From assembly GCA_964391675.1 (NCBI GenBank), contig CAYMMX010000011.1:1-58056 (forward strand): a stretch of 58,056 nucleotides of DNA, given 5' to 3'. The notes under the pieces were generated by a model. The model had not been told where the DNA came from, did no database searches, and worked only from the letters and a program-made list of their open reading frames with translations. The position numbers and the translations under genes are program-made. Below, in pieces: positions 43,854-51,505 of the stretch. The stretch comes from CAYMMX01 sp964391675 (GTDB taxonomy: Bacteria > Cyanobacteriota > Vampirovibrionia > Gastranaerophilales > Gastranaerophilaceae). Position 1 is the first letter of the stretch, and each line of letters begins with the position of its first letter.

Positions 43854-44142
43854 TACGGTTTTGCCGTTTGTTTATATAAAAATAAACTTAATAACAATGT
43901 AAATAAAACTTTACAAAGTATCTTAAATACTAATATAAAATACGTTTCAAGATATTCATACTCAGAGTGTTTGTGTTGCATTTATAAAAAAACAACCACC
44001 ATTAATAGGATAAAAATAAGCCAAGATTTAACAAAAATACATTTATATTCCTCTTGCTTTAAAATATTTACCATGTACGATAGATTATGCACTAGTATTT
44101 TTATTGAATATATGAGCAATAGTATGACAAAATGAGGAAAAT
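43854..44142. other. Intergenic region between nth and infA (289 bases)
   Basis: It is strongly AT-rich. A weak hairpin ACGG-TTTTG-CCGT with following T residues lies at 43855-43873. No ORF is supported: the antisense frame at 43982-44188 crosses infA and has no Shine-Dalgarno. The region should contain the infA operon promoter, but no convincing -35/-10 pair was found. Short direct repeats of TTTATAT and a run of T and A blocks are visible. Confidence 0.6.
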
Positions 44143-44358
44143 ATGTCAAAGGATGTAATAGAATTTGAAGGAACAATATTAGAATCAATGCCTAATGCAA
44201 TGTTTCGTGTAAAACTTGAAAATGACCACGAAATCCTAGCTCATATATCAGGGAAGATTAGAAAAAATTTCATCAGAATATTACCGGGTGATAAGGTAAA
44301 AGTTGAAATGACTCCATATGATTTGACAAGAGGAAGAATAACCTTCAGATTAAAATAA
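44143..44358 (+). CDS. infA: Translation initiation factor IF-1
   Basis: Encodes 71 residues, the standard length of the OB-fold factor that binds the ribosomal A site during initiation. Sequence MSKDVIEFEGTILESMPNAM and FRVKLENDHEILAHISGKIR is nearly canonical. ATG has TGAGGAAAAT. It heads the cluster infA-rpmJ-rpsM-rpsK-rpsD-rpoA-rplQ; secY and adk, which often precede infA, are not in this window. Confidence 0.97.
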   Translation: MSKDVIEFEGTILESMPNAMFRVKLENDHEILAHISGKIRKNFIRILPGDKVKVEMTPYDLTRGRITFRLK

Positions 44359-44390
44359 ACATTAGTTAAAAATAATAAAAGGATAAAAAA

Positions 44391-44504
44391 ATGAAAGTAA
44401 GATCATCAGTAAAAAAAATTTGTGATAAATGCAAATGTATTAAAAGAAAAGGAAGAATCGCGGTAATTTGTGAAAACCCAAAACACAAACAACGTCAGGG
44501 TTAG
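44391..44504 (+). CDS. rpmJ: 50S ribosomal protein L36 (zinc-binding form)
   Basis: Encodes 37 residues, MKVRSSVKKICDKCKCIKRK then GRIAVICENPKHKQRQG. The Cys pair CDKC, the later Cys27 and His32 make the zinc site of the C+ type. AAAGGATAAA precedes the ATG. It lies between infA and rpsM, its usual place. Confidence 0.97.
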   Translation: MKVRSSVKKICDKCKCIKRKGRIAVICENPKHKQRQG

Positions 44505-44649
44505 TTTTTACCAGTATAAACTGCGTGAATCTCTTCACAAGAAAAAATCTGATTAATTGACATCAATCAAAAATAGATAGCAAGCGATATAATAATCAGA
44601 GCATAATAAAGAAAAGTTAAACAAAACTAATAACAAGGAGCAAACAAAA
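44505..44649. promoter_or_regulatory. Possible promoter and leader of rpsM
   Basis: The 145-base gap is longer than the other gaps of this cluster. It contains a small hairpin GTGAA-TCTC-TTCAC (44525-44538), a TTGACA at 44557-44562 and TATAAT at about 44589-44594 (separated by 26 bases, too far for one promoter), then AAGGAG before rpsM. A second transcription start is possible. Confidence 0.4.
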
Positions 44650-45021
44650 ATGGCAAGACTGGCAGGGGTAGATTTACCTCGTAATAAGAGAATGGAAGTA
44701 GCATTAACCTATATTTTCGGTATAGGTCCAGCAAGAAGTAAAAAAATTCTTGAAGCTACAAAAATTTCACCTGATTTAAGAACGGATGATTTAACGGATG
44801 AAGATATTAAACAATTAAGAAACGAATTATCTAAATATTCAATTGAAGGTGATTTAAGACGTGAAGTTTCAACTCATATCAAACGTCTTCAAGAAATTAA
44901 TTCATACAGAGGACTTCGTCATAAACGTAAACTTCCGTGCAGAGGACAGAGAACAAAAACTAATGCACGTACAAGACGTGGTAAAAAAGGCTTAGCAATT
45001 ACCAAGAAGAAAACGGCATAA
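44650..45021 (+). CDS. rpsM: 30S ribosomal protein S13
   Basis: Encodes 123 residues. MARLAGVDLPRNKRMEVALT, GIGPARSKKIL and the C-terminal LPCRGQRTKTNARTRRGKK are diagnostic. S13 sits at the 30S head and contacts tRNA and the 50S subunit. ATG has AAGGAG 10 bases upstream. Confidence 0.98.
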   Translation: MARLAGVDLPRNKRMEVALTYIFGIGPARSKKILEATKISPDLRTDDLTDEDIKQLRNELSKYSIEGDLRREVSTHIKRLQEINSYRGLRHKRKLPCRGQRTKTNARTRRGKKGLAITKKKTA

Positions 45022-45098
45022 TAATTGAAGTAATAAAAATACGCAATATTTTATAGTAATTAATAAAGTAAATAAAAATAATATAAGGATGTAAAAAA

Positions 45099-45485
45099 AT
45101 GGCTAGACCAGCAAAAACAAAGAAAAAAGAAAAGAAAAATGTACTACAAGGCGTTGTACATATTCAATCGACTTTTAACAATACCATCGTAACATCTACG
45201 GATACTCAAGGAAATACAATCGCATGGGCTACAGCAGGTGCTATCGGGTTTAAAGGTGCAAGAAAAGGAACTCCGTTTGCGGCTCAATCTGCAGCGGAAC
45301 AAGTTGCTAAAAAATCAATAGACCAAGGTATGAAAAAAGTTGAAGTATACATAAAAGGACCCGGTTCAGGTAGAGAAACAGCTATAAGAGCTATTCAAGC
45401 TGCAGGTCTTGAAATTACGTTAATTAAGGATGTTACGCCAATCCCTCATAATGGTTGTCGTCCGCCTAAAAAACGTAGAGTTTAA
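45099..45485 (+). CDS. rpsK: 30S ribosomal protein S11
   Basis: Encodes 128 residues. GVVHIQSTFNNTIVTSTDTQ, GFKGARKGTPFAAQ, and the C-terminal TPIPHNGCRPPKKRRV are diagnostic for S11 of the 30S platform. A Lys-rich N-terminus is normal. AAGGATG precedes ATG; 77 bases separate it from rpsM. Confidence 0.98.
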   Translation: MARPAKTKKKEKKNVLQGVVHIQSTFNNTIVTSTDTQGNTIAWATAGAIGFKGARKGTPFAAQSAAEQVAKKSIDQGMKKVEVYIKGPGSGRETAIRAIQAAGLEITLIKDVTPIPHNGCRPPKKRRV

Positions 45486-45514
45486 TTAAGTAAACAAACA
45501 AGGAGCAAATAAAA

Positions 45515-46117
45515 ATGGCAAGATATACAGGACCTACAGAAAAATTATTCCGTAATTACGGCGTAAAGGATTTATCTAACAGAAAATTAGTTTCTTCTAT
45601 GAAACAACAGGCTTCAGGTCAGCATGGTGCAGTTAGAAAAAAACTTTCCGAATATGCTATTCACTTAAAAGAAAAGCAAAAAATCAGACTTACTTACTTA
45701 GTAAGTGAAAAACAATTTGCAAAATATTATAACAAAGCAGCTCGTAAAAAAGGTGTTACCGGTACTATTTTATTACAATTATTAGAATCAAGACTTGATA
45801 ATGTTTTATTTAGAGCAGGATTTGGTATAACACGTAAGCAAACAAGACAAATTGTTAATCACGGACATGTTTTGGTTAATGGTAAAAAAGTTGATGTGGC
45901 TTCATATTCTTTAAAGTCAGGTGATGTTGTTACGGTTAAATCTAAAAGTAATGATTATTTAAAATCGGTTTTAGAATTAATTGATATGGCTTGTTCCCCT
46001 GCTTGGATGACTATAGACAAAGCCGCTTTAAAAGTGACTTTTGACAGAATCCCTGAAAGAGAAGAACTTGACCCTGAAATCAAAGAACAACTTGTAATAG
46101 AATATTATTCTAAATAA
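45515..46117 (+). CDS. rpsD: 30S ribosomal protein S4
   Basis: Encodes 200 residues of the primary 16S rRNA-binding protein. Seen: the S4 domain with RLDNVLFRAGFGITRKQTRQ then VNHGHVLVNGKKVD, and the C-terminal REELDPEIKEQLVIEYYSK. The N-terminus MARYTGPTEKLFRNYGVKDL lacks the zinc Cys ligands of some S4 proteins, so this is the C- form. In many Cyanobacteria rpsD is elsewhere; here it keeps the place between rpsK and rpoA, as in many other bacteria. ATG has AAGGAG. Confidence 0.97.
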   Translation: MARYTGPTEKLFRNYGVKDLSNRKLVSSMKQQASGQHGAVRKKLSEYAIHLKEKQKIRLTYLVSEKQFAKYYNKAARKKGVTGTILLQLLESRLDNVLFRAGFGITRKQTRQIVNHGHVLVNGKKVDVASYSLKSGDVVTVKSKSNDYLKSVLELIDMACSPAWMTIDKAALKVTFDRIPEREELDPEIKEQLVIEYYSK

Positions 46118-46136
46118 TTAATTAGGAGAAATAAAG

Positions 46137-47105
46137 ATGGAATTAAAAATTAAAAATGTTGATACAACAACAAGTTCAGATGGTTCACAATATGGTAAAT
46201 TTGTTATTGAGCCGTTGGAAAAGGGTTTTGGTACAACAGTTGGTAATTCGTTAAGACGTGTATTGCTTTCAAGCTTGGAAGGTACAGCTGTAACTTCTGC
46301 AAGAATTGAAGGTATTACTCATGAATATACTGCAATACCTGGCGTATTGGAAGATGTAATTGATGTTATGTTAAATTTAAAAGGTTTAGTTGTAAAAACA
46401 GAATCAAAAGAACCGCAACATTTAAGAATAGATATTGATAAACCGGGTGTAGTTTTAGCAACTGATATCCAGCTTCCTGCAGGAGTAAAAGTTGTAAATC
46501 CGGACTGGTTAATTTGTACAATAGCTGAAGGTGGAAGCTTCCATGCTGATATTATTGTTGAATCAGGAAAAGGATATGTTGCAAATGATGTGCCTAGAGA
46601 AACGAAAGCAGGTGCTTCAATTGACATGTTACCTATAGATGCAACTTTTATGCCTATTAAAAGAGTAAGTTATAATGTTGAAGCTGCTCGTGTAGGAAAT
46701 TCACTTGATTTTGATAAATTAACTTTGGAAATTTGGTCAAATGGTTCAATTGATGTAAATAATGCATTAAGTCAATCTGCTACAATATTAATTGAACACT
46801 TTATGCAAATAGCTTCACTTACAGGTCAACCTTCTATTTCATCAATCGCAGTTGTTCAAGAAGAAATTGAAGAAGTCGAAACTCTTCCAAGTATTACAAT
46901 TGAAGAATTAGAATTATCTGTAAGAGCATATAATTGCTTGAAACGTGCAAGTATTAATTCTATGGTGGAATTACTTAAAAAATCAGAAAATGACTTATTA
47001 AATATTAAAAATTTCGGTAAAAAATCTTCTGATGAAGTAGTTGAAAGATTACGTCACTTTGGCTTAGACTTGCAACCAAGTCCTGAGTTAGAAGAAGAAG
47101 TATAA
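46137..47105 (+). CDS. rpoA: RNA polymerase alpha subunit
   Basis: Encodes 322 residues. The N-terminal domain (LEKGFGTTVGNSLRRVLLSS, 30-49) makes the alpha dimer and binds beta and beta'. After a flexible linker, the C-terminal domain (ELELSVRAYNCLKRASINSM; GKKSSDEVVERLRHFGL) contacts UP-element DNA and activators; the Arg and Lys residues for this are present. ATG has GGAGAAATAAAG. It is 19 bases after rpsD. Confidence 0.98.
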   Translation: MELKIKNVDTTTSSDGSQYGKFVIEPLEKGFGTTVGNSLRRVLLSSLEGTAVTSARIEGITHEYTAIPGVLEDVIDVMLNLKGLVVKTESKEPQHLRIDIDKPGVVLATDIQLPAGVKVVNPDWLICTIAEGGSFHADIIVESGKGYVANDVPRETKAGASIDMLPIDATFMPIKRVSYNVEAARVGNSLDFDKLTLEIWSNGSIDVNNALSQSATILIEHFMQIASLTGQPSISSIAVVQEEIEEVETLPSITIEELELSVRAYNCLKRASINSMVELLKKSENDLLNIKNFGKKSSDEVVERLRHFGLDLQPSPELEEEV

Positions 47106-47130
47106 ATAGAAAACTAAAGGAAACAAAATT

Positions 47131-47559
47131 ATGAGACACATGTGTAAAAAACATACTCTGGGAAAGGCAAAGGATCAAAGAGAGGCATTATTGCGTTCTT
47201 TAGCTACTGAGCTTTTTACTCACGGAGAAATAAAAATAACTATGGCTCGTGCTAAAGCACTAAAACCATATGTTGAAAGTTTAATTTCAATGGCTAAAAA
47301 AGGTGATGTTCATTCACGTCGTCAAGCTGCAAAATATATTTATGACAAAGAAATAGGAAATTTTGTAGACGTTAAGACAAAAGAAGTAGTAGACAAACCT
47401 GCTGAAGGCCAAAAAGTTGTAGCTCAAACTGTTTTGAGAAAATTATTTAATCAAATCGGGGTTAAATATTCATCAAGACAGGGCGGTTATACAAGAATCT
47501 ACAGGTTACCGCCAAGAAGAGGCGATGCTTCTGAGATGGCATTAATACAACTTGTATAA
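47131..47559 (+). CDS. rplQ: 50S ribosomal protein L17
   Basis: Encodes 142 residues. The N-terminal part (AKDQREALLRSLATELFTHG and ITMARAKALKPYVESLI) is typical L17. The central region (residues about 65-92, DKEIGNFVDVKTKEVVDKPA) is an expanded loop before the C-terminal GGYTRIYRLPPRRGDASEMA. L17 is near the exit of the 50S tunnel. The start ATG follows TAAAGGAAAC. Confidence 0.97.
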   Translation: MRHMCKKHTLGKAKDQREALLRSLATELFTHGEIKITMARAKALKPYVESLISMAKKGDVHSRRQAAKYIYDKEIGNFVDVKTKEVVDKPAEGQKVVAQTVLRKLFNQIGVKYSSRQGGYTRIYRLPPRRGDASEMALIQLV

Positions 47560-47571
47560 AAGGATAATATT

Positions 47572-48318
47572 TTGCATCGATATGCCTTAAAAATTCAGTA
47601 TATCGGGAAAAAATATTCCGGAAGCCAAAAACAAGGGGGAAAAAATATAAAACCCCCATTGACTATACAGTCAGAAATAGAAATTGCACTTTATACATTA
47701 TTAAAAAAGAAAATAAAAACGATATTTTCAGGAAGAACTGATAAAGGCGTTAACGCCAAAGGACAGATAGTTCATTTTGATATCGATAAACCGATAGTTG
47801 CTTCTCGCTTTATCAACTCATTAAACGGACTTTTACCCGAAGATATTTCAGTTTCTGAAATAAAAGAAGTTTCTGAAGATTTTCACGCTCAAAAATCAGC
47901 TAAAAAACGTTATTACCGATATGTTTTTTGTAACAGAAAACAAAGAAGCGCTTTCGATGGAGATTTAATGTTAGTAAGAAATGATTTAAACATAGAAAGA
48001 ATCCAAAAAGCACTTAAATACATAGAAGGTGAACATGATTTCTCAGCTTTTAAAAGTTCAGGTTCTGTAAACCCTAAAAATATTTGTTTTATTTATAAAG
48101 CCGAGTGTAAAAAACTCGATGATACAATTATAATTGATATTGTAGGAAATAGATTTTTGTACAATATGGTTAGAATAATTGTAGGAACTTTGCTTATGAT
48201 TGAAAAAAAACAATTATCTCCAGAATTTATAAAAGAAATTCTGGAAGGCAAAGACAGATCAAAAGCAGGAAAAACGGTTAATCCTTATGGGTTAACTCTT
48301 ATGAAAGTAGAATATTAA
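47572..48318 (+). CDS. truA: tRNA pseudouridine38-40 synthase TruA
   Basis: Encodes 248 residues from TTG 47572, with AAAGGATAATATT upstream and no better ATG in frame. The catalytic Asp is in SGRTDKGVNAKGQ near 49-61; RYYRYVF follows near 107, and EGEHDFSAFKSSG and NRFLYNMVRIIVGTLL mark the C-terminal half. TruA makes pseudouridine at positions 38-40 of the anticodon stem. The order rplQ-truA-rplM-rpsI is the one found in Cyanobacteria and many Gram-positives. Confidence 0.95.
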   Translation: MHRYALKIQYIGKKYSGSQKQGGKNIKPPLTIQSEIEIALYTLLKKKIKTIFSGRTDKGVNAKGQIVHFDIDKPIVASRFINSLNGLLPEDISVSEIKEVSEDFHAQKSAKKRYYRYVFCNRKQRSAFDGDLMLVRNDLNIERIQKALKYIEGEHDFSAFKSSGSVNPKNICFIYKAECKKLDDTIIIDIVGNRFLYNMVRIIVGTLLMIEKKQLSPEFIKEILEGKDRSKAGKTVNPYGLTLMKVEY

Positions 48319-48340
48319 AAATAAAAACGGAGAAAAACAA

Positions 48341-48832
48341 ATGAAAACTTATAGTGCAAAGCCTCTAGAAGTTGAAAGAAAATGGTATTTAGTTGATGCT
48401 GAAGGAGAAATCCTTGGCAGATTAGCTACCAAAATTGCAAACATCTTAAGAGGAAAAAATAAACCTGAATATACCCCAAATGTTGATACTGGTGATTTCG
48501 TTGTGGTAATTAACGCTGAAAAGATTCAAGTTACAGGTAAAAAAGAGACAGATAAAATGTATTATCACCATACAGGTTATCCGGGTGGTTTAAAATCAGC
48601 CAGTTTCAAAGATTTAATGAAAAAAAACCCGACAATGGCTTTAGAAAAAGCTATAAAAGGGATGTTACCTCATAATACTTTAGGTGATGAACAATTCCAA
48701 AAATTAAAAATTTATGCAGGAAGTGAACATCCACATGAAGCACAAAAACCAATTATAGTTGAAAAAGCTGTAGCTGATAAGACTTCGTCTAAAGCTAAAG
48801 AAACAAAAAATAGTACAAAGGAGGTTGAATAA
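48341..48832 (+). CDS. rplM: 50S ribosomal protein L13
   Basis: Encodes 163 residues. KWYLVDAEGEILGRLATKIA, DTGDFVVVINAEKIQVTGKK and the MYYHHTGYPGGLKS motif identify L13, an early 50S assembly protein. After the usual end near residue 142 it carries a 20-residue Lys/Ser/Ala extension. ATG has GGAGAAA. Its TAA overlaps the rpsI ATG by one base. Confidence 0.97.
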   Translation: MKTYSAKPLEVERKWYLVDAEGEILGRLATKIANILRGKNKPEYTPNVDTGDFVVVINAEKIQVTGKKETDKMYYHHTGYPGGLKSASFKDLMKKNPTMALEKAIKGMLPHNTLGDEQFQKLKIYAGSEHPHEAQKPIIVEKAVADKTSSKAKETKNSTKEVE

Positions 48833-49236
48833 TGGCGGCAACTAAAGAAAAAGAAATTATGGCAACAGGGCGCAGAAAAACCTCTATAGCTGTTGTAAAA
48901 TTAGTTAAAGGTAAAGGTAGAATATTTGTTAACGGTAAAACACTACAAAATTACCTTGGGAACAGACCTGCTGTTGAATTAATGGTATTCAGACCACTTG
49001 TTTTAACTGATAATCAAGAAAAATTTGATGTAAAAGTAAAAACTGTTGGTGGCGGTATTGTTGCTCAAGCCGGAGCTATCAAACATGGTATTTCAAGAGC
49101 TTTGGTTAAAGTTAATGAAGAATACAAAAATGTACTTCGCTCAGAAGGTTTATTAACAAGAGACCCAAGAGTTAAAGAGCGTAAAAAATACGGCAGAAAA
49201 AAAGCAAGAAAGAGATTCCAATTCTCAAAACGTTAA
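48832..49236 (+). CDS. rpsI: 30S ribosomal protein S9
   Basis: Encodes 134 residues. MATGRRKTSIAVVKLVKGKG, RPLVLTDNQEKFDVKVKTVG, and the C-terminal RKKYGRKKARKRFQFSKR, whose tail reaches the P-site tRNA, identify S9. The start at 48832 uses GGAGG inside the end of rplM; an internal ATG (48859) starts exactly where the conserved part begins but lacks a Shine-Dalgarno. Confidence 0.97.
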   Translation: MAATKEKEIMATGRRKTSIAVVKLVKGKGRIFVNGKTLQNYLGNRPAVELMVFRPLVLTDNQEKFDVKVKTVGGGIVAQAGAIKHGISRALVKVNEEYKNVLRSEGLLTRDPRVKERKKYGRKKARKRFQFSKR

Positions 49237-49254
49237 TACATTTTTCAAAATATC

Positions 49255-49292
49255 AAAATCAGAGGCAAACAAATTTGTTTGCCTCTGATTTT
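49255..49292. terminator. Terminator of the rpoA/ribosomal operon
   Basis: A perfect 19-bp inverted repeat, AAAATCAGAGGCAAACAAA and TTTGTTTGCCTCTGATTTT, is followed by ATTTTAATTTTATT. It lies 18 bases after rpsI and closes the cluster. Confidence 0.9.
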
Positions 49293-49425
49293 ATTTTAAT
49301 TTTATTCCCTCTTTATGTTTTAATGTTTTTTCTAACTTTTTAAATAAAAGATTTATTGTTCTTAAATCTCTTAAACAGGATGTTGATGAAAAAAAAGAAT
49401 ATTTAAATTTCAAGAAATAATTTTT

Positions 49426-49436
49426 TATGCTAAAAT
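49426..49436 (+). promoter_or_regulatory. Extended -10 placing the CFeSP-like start at its ATG
   Basis: TATGCTAAAAT (hexamer TAAAAT, 49431-49436), AGGCAT, then ATG at 49443. Predicted +1 is 49443, the A of the ATG. No other -10 or Shine-Dalgarno candidate lies between. Confidence 0.7.
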
Positions 49437-49442
49437 AGGCAT

Positions 49443-50594
49443 ATGGTGGAATTATCAGGATTACAGATTTTTAAATATTTGCCTGCGGCTAAGAAATTAC
49501 CTGAGAGTAATTGTAAAAAATGTTCTTGTCCTACATGTATGGCTTTTGCCCTTAAATTAGCAAAGGGACAAACTAAGATTGAACTTTGTCCTTATGTACC
49601 TGAGGAATTAAAAGAAATTTTAACTCAAAGTATGAAAAAACCTCAAAAGGAGATTTATTTAGGACTCGGTAAAGAAAAAATTTTAGTCGGTGGAGAGAAT
49701 GTTTTGTATCGTCATGATAAAACATTTATAAATAAGACAGCAATTGCTATTGTAATAGATACAAACGAAAAAAATTGGGAAGATAAACTAAATAGTGTGA
49801 TTAATTTTGAAATAACCAGAATAAATGAAACATTTAGAATTGATTTAATATATTTAAAAGGTGATAAATACAATTCAGATTTAGCGGGCAAATTGGATAA
49901 TTTAGGTTTTGCATATATAAATGATAATAATTTATCAGATATAACAAAAGTTGAAGATAAAGATGTTTTTGAAACTATTAAAATACTTACATATATAAGG
50001 AAAAAAGCAGTTTTAGAGAAAGACGAGAATTATTCTAATCCTGTAATGATTTATTTTAACAGTGAAGATGATTTATTAAAACTTATGTCAAAGGCTAGTC
50101 TTTATTTGTGTAAATATGCGAACGTATTAGTATTTGAAGATTTTAATGAAGCTCTGATTTCAACATTAATGACATTACGCCAAAATATTTATACAGATCC
50201 TCAAAAACCTTTGCAAGTTGAGTCTAAGGTTTATGAGTTTAATAATGCAAATGAAGATTCATTGATATTTTTAACCACAAATTTTGCATTGACATATTTT
50301 GCGGTCGCAAATGAGATAGAATCTTTGGAAAAACCGGCTTATCTTGTTGTTACACCATCTGAAGGCATGAGTGTTTTGACAGCTTGGTCAGCGGAAAAAT
50401 TCACTGCACAAATTGCAGCAAAAACAGTAAATAAATTCAAATTAGCAGAAAAAGTAAAAAATAAAAGAATTATAATCCCGGGACTTTTATCACATATGAA
50501 GGAAGAAATAGAAGAAGCTTTGCCGGAATTTGAAATATTGGTTGGTCCTAATGAAGCCTATCTGCTTGGTGATTTTGTTAAAACTGTTGCTTAA
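49443..50594 (+). CDS. Corrinoid/iron-sulfur protein large-subunit homologue (acsC/cdhE-like)
   Basis: Encodes 383 residues. An N-terminal Fe-S domain has Cys24, Cys27, Cys32 and Cys49 (SNCKKCSCPTCMAFALKLAK), the spacing of the 4Fe-4S domain in the gamma subunit of acetyl-CoA decarbonylase/synthase. The middle is a TIM-barrel-like region. The C-terminal third has TTNFALTYFAVANEIES, VVTPSEGMSVLTAWSAEKFT and IIPGLLSHMKEEIEEALPEF, as in the corrinoid-binding domain. The known enzyme carries a methyl group between methyltetrahydrofolate and CO. Partner genes are not nearby, so its role is uncertain. Confidence 0.82.
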   Translation: MVELSGLQIFKYLPAAKKLPESNCKKCSCPTCMAFALKLAKGQTKIELCPYVPEELKEILTQSMKKPQKEIYLGLGKEKILVGGENVLYRHDKTFINKTAIAIVIDTNEKNWEDKLNSVINFEITRINETFRIDLIYLKGDKYNSDLAGKLDNLGFAYINDNNLSDITKVEDKDVFETIKILTYIRKKAVLEKDENYSNPVMIYFNSEDDLLKLMSKASLYLCKYANVLVFEDFNEALISTLMTLRQNIYTDPQKPLQVESKVYEFNNANEDSLIFLTTNFALTYFAVANEIESLEKPAYLVVTPSEGMSVLTAWSAEKFTAQIAAKTVNKFKLAEKVKNKRIIIPGLLSHMKEEIEEALPEFEILVGPNEAYLLGDFVKTVA

Positions 50595-51358
50595 TGTAAA
50601 TATTTAATAATCCATTTTGTTATATCCTGAGACATAGAAGGATTTTGTTTTATCATTAACATTCCCATCCCGCCGTTAGGGTAATTTTTGGCATAAAACC
50701 CGCCTTGAGAAAATTTAGCCAATTCTTTTTGTTGCTGAAGACAATATCTATCCTTTGTACTTACAATTGTAAGTATAGGTATTTCCAAATCAGTCAAGGC
50801 TATAGGGATATATAAACCTTTAAATGAGGTTGTAGGACATATTAAAACCAGAGTTTTAGGTTTTTTCTTTAAATCTTTTGAGACCAGAACAGCTGCATTT
50901 GCACCAATATCTGCTCCAACAATTGCCATATTTGAATAATCCAATAATTTTACTTGTTTTTCACTTTGTTCCAGTATTAGCTTAATATCATTAGGAATTT
51001 TTTCATATATTTTTGGGGTATAATATACCCAACTTTTCTTTTGAAATTTTGTATTATAAAGGCTTTTGCCATGCCCTCTAAGATCCATGGCTATTACAGC
51101 ATATCCAGCATTATTTAAATCCGTAATTAAATTAGCCCAGTCATTGCTTGAATAACCTAATGAATGTAAAAGTAATATTGTCGGATACTTTTTTAAACCT
51201 TCTATTTTTACATAACTTATGTTGGCTTTTATTAGCTTAGAATCTTTTGTTTGAATCTGAATTTCTTTGTTTATTGTTTTGCAATAAGCATTTTGTATGC
51301 TAAAGGTGAAAATAAAACTTGCCAAGAATAAAACAAAAAAATATTTTCTAAATTTCAT
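50591..51358 (-). CDS. Exported alpha/beta-hydrolase-fold protein, catalytic triad degenerate
   Basis: Encodes 255 residues. A signal peptide (FFVLFLASFIFTFSIQNAYC, cleavage near 26) is visible. The fold is clear: LLLHSLGYSSNDW near 62-74 (oxyanion region), AMDLRGHGKS near 90-99, and a nucleophile-elbow position GADIG (148-152). The nucleophile is Asp150 instead of Ser, the acid Asp203 (STKDRYC) is kept, and the expected His is Met231 (NGGMGML). It therefore probably does not work as a serine hydrolase. ATG has AAAGGCTTA. It overlaps the convergent CFeSP-like gene by 4 bases. Confidence 0.85.
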   Translation of the reverse strand: MKFRKYFFVLFLASFIFTFSIQNAYCKTINKEIQIQTKDSKLIKANISYVKIEGLKKYPTILLLHSLGYSSNDWANLITDLNNAGYAVIAMDLRGHGKSLYNTKFQKKSWVYYTPKIYEKIPNDIKLILEQSEKQVKLLDYSNMAIVGADIGANAAVLVSKDLKKKPKTLVLICPTTSFKGLYIPIALTDLEIPILTIVSTKDRYCLQQQKELAKFSQGGFYAKNYPNGGMGMLMIKQNPSMSQDITKWIIKYLH

Positions 51359-51505
51359 TATTTAAGCCTTTCTCTGTTTACAGTTAAGATTATACAATAA
51401 AATATTAAAATAAGTTACAATTTCTTAAAATTATACAACTTTTATACAAATAATTATAATAAAAAACGTTAATATATATATAAGGAAAACGAGGATGGAA
51501 TAATT

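Noticed and set aside
43982..44188. Antisense ORF of 68 residues across the infA start.
   Set aside because: It overlaps infA in antisense, is hydrophobic by AT bias only, and has no ribosome-binding site.
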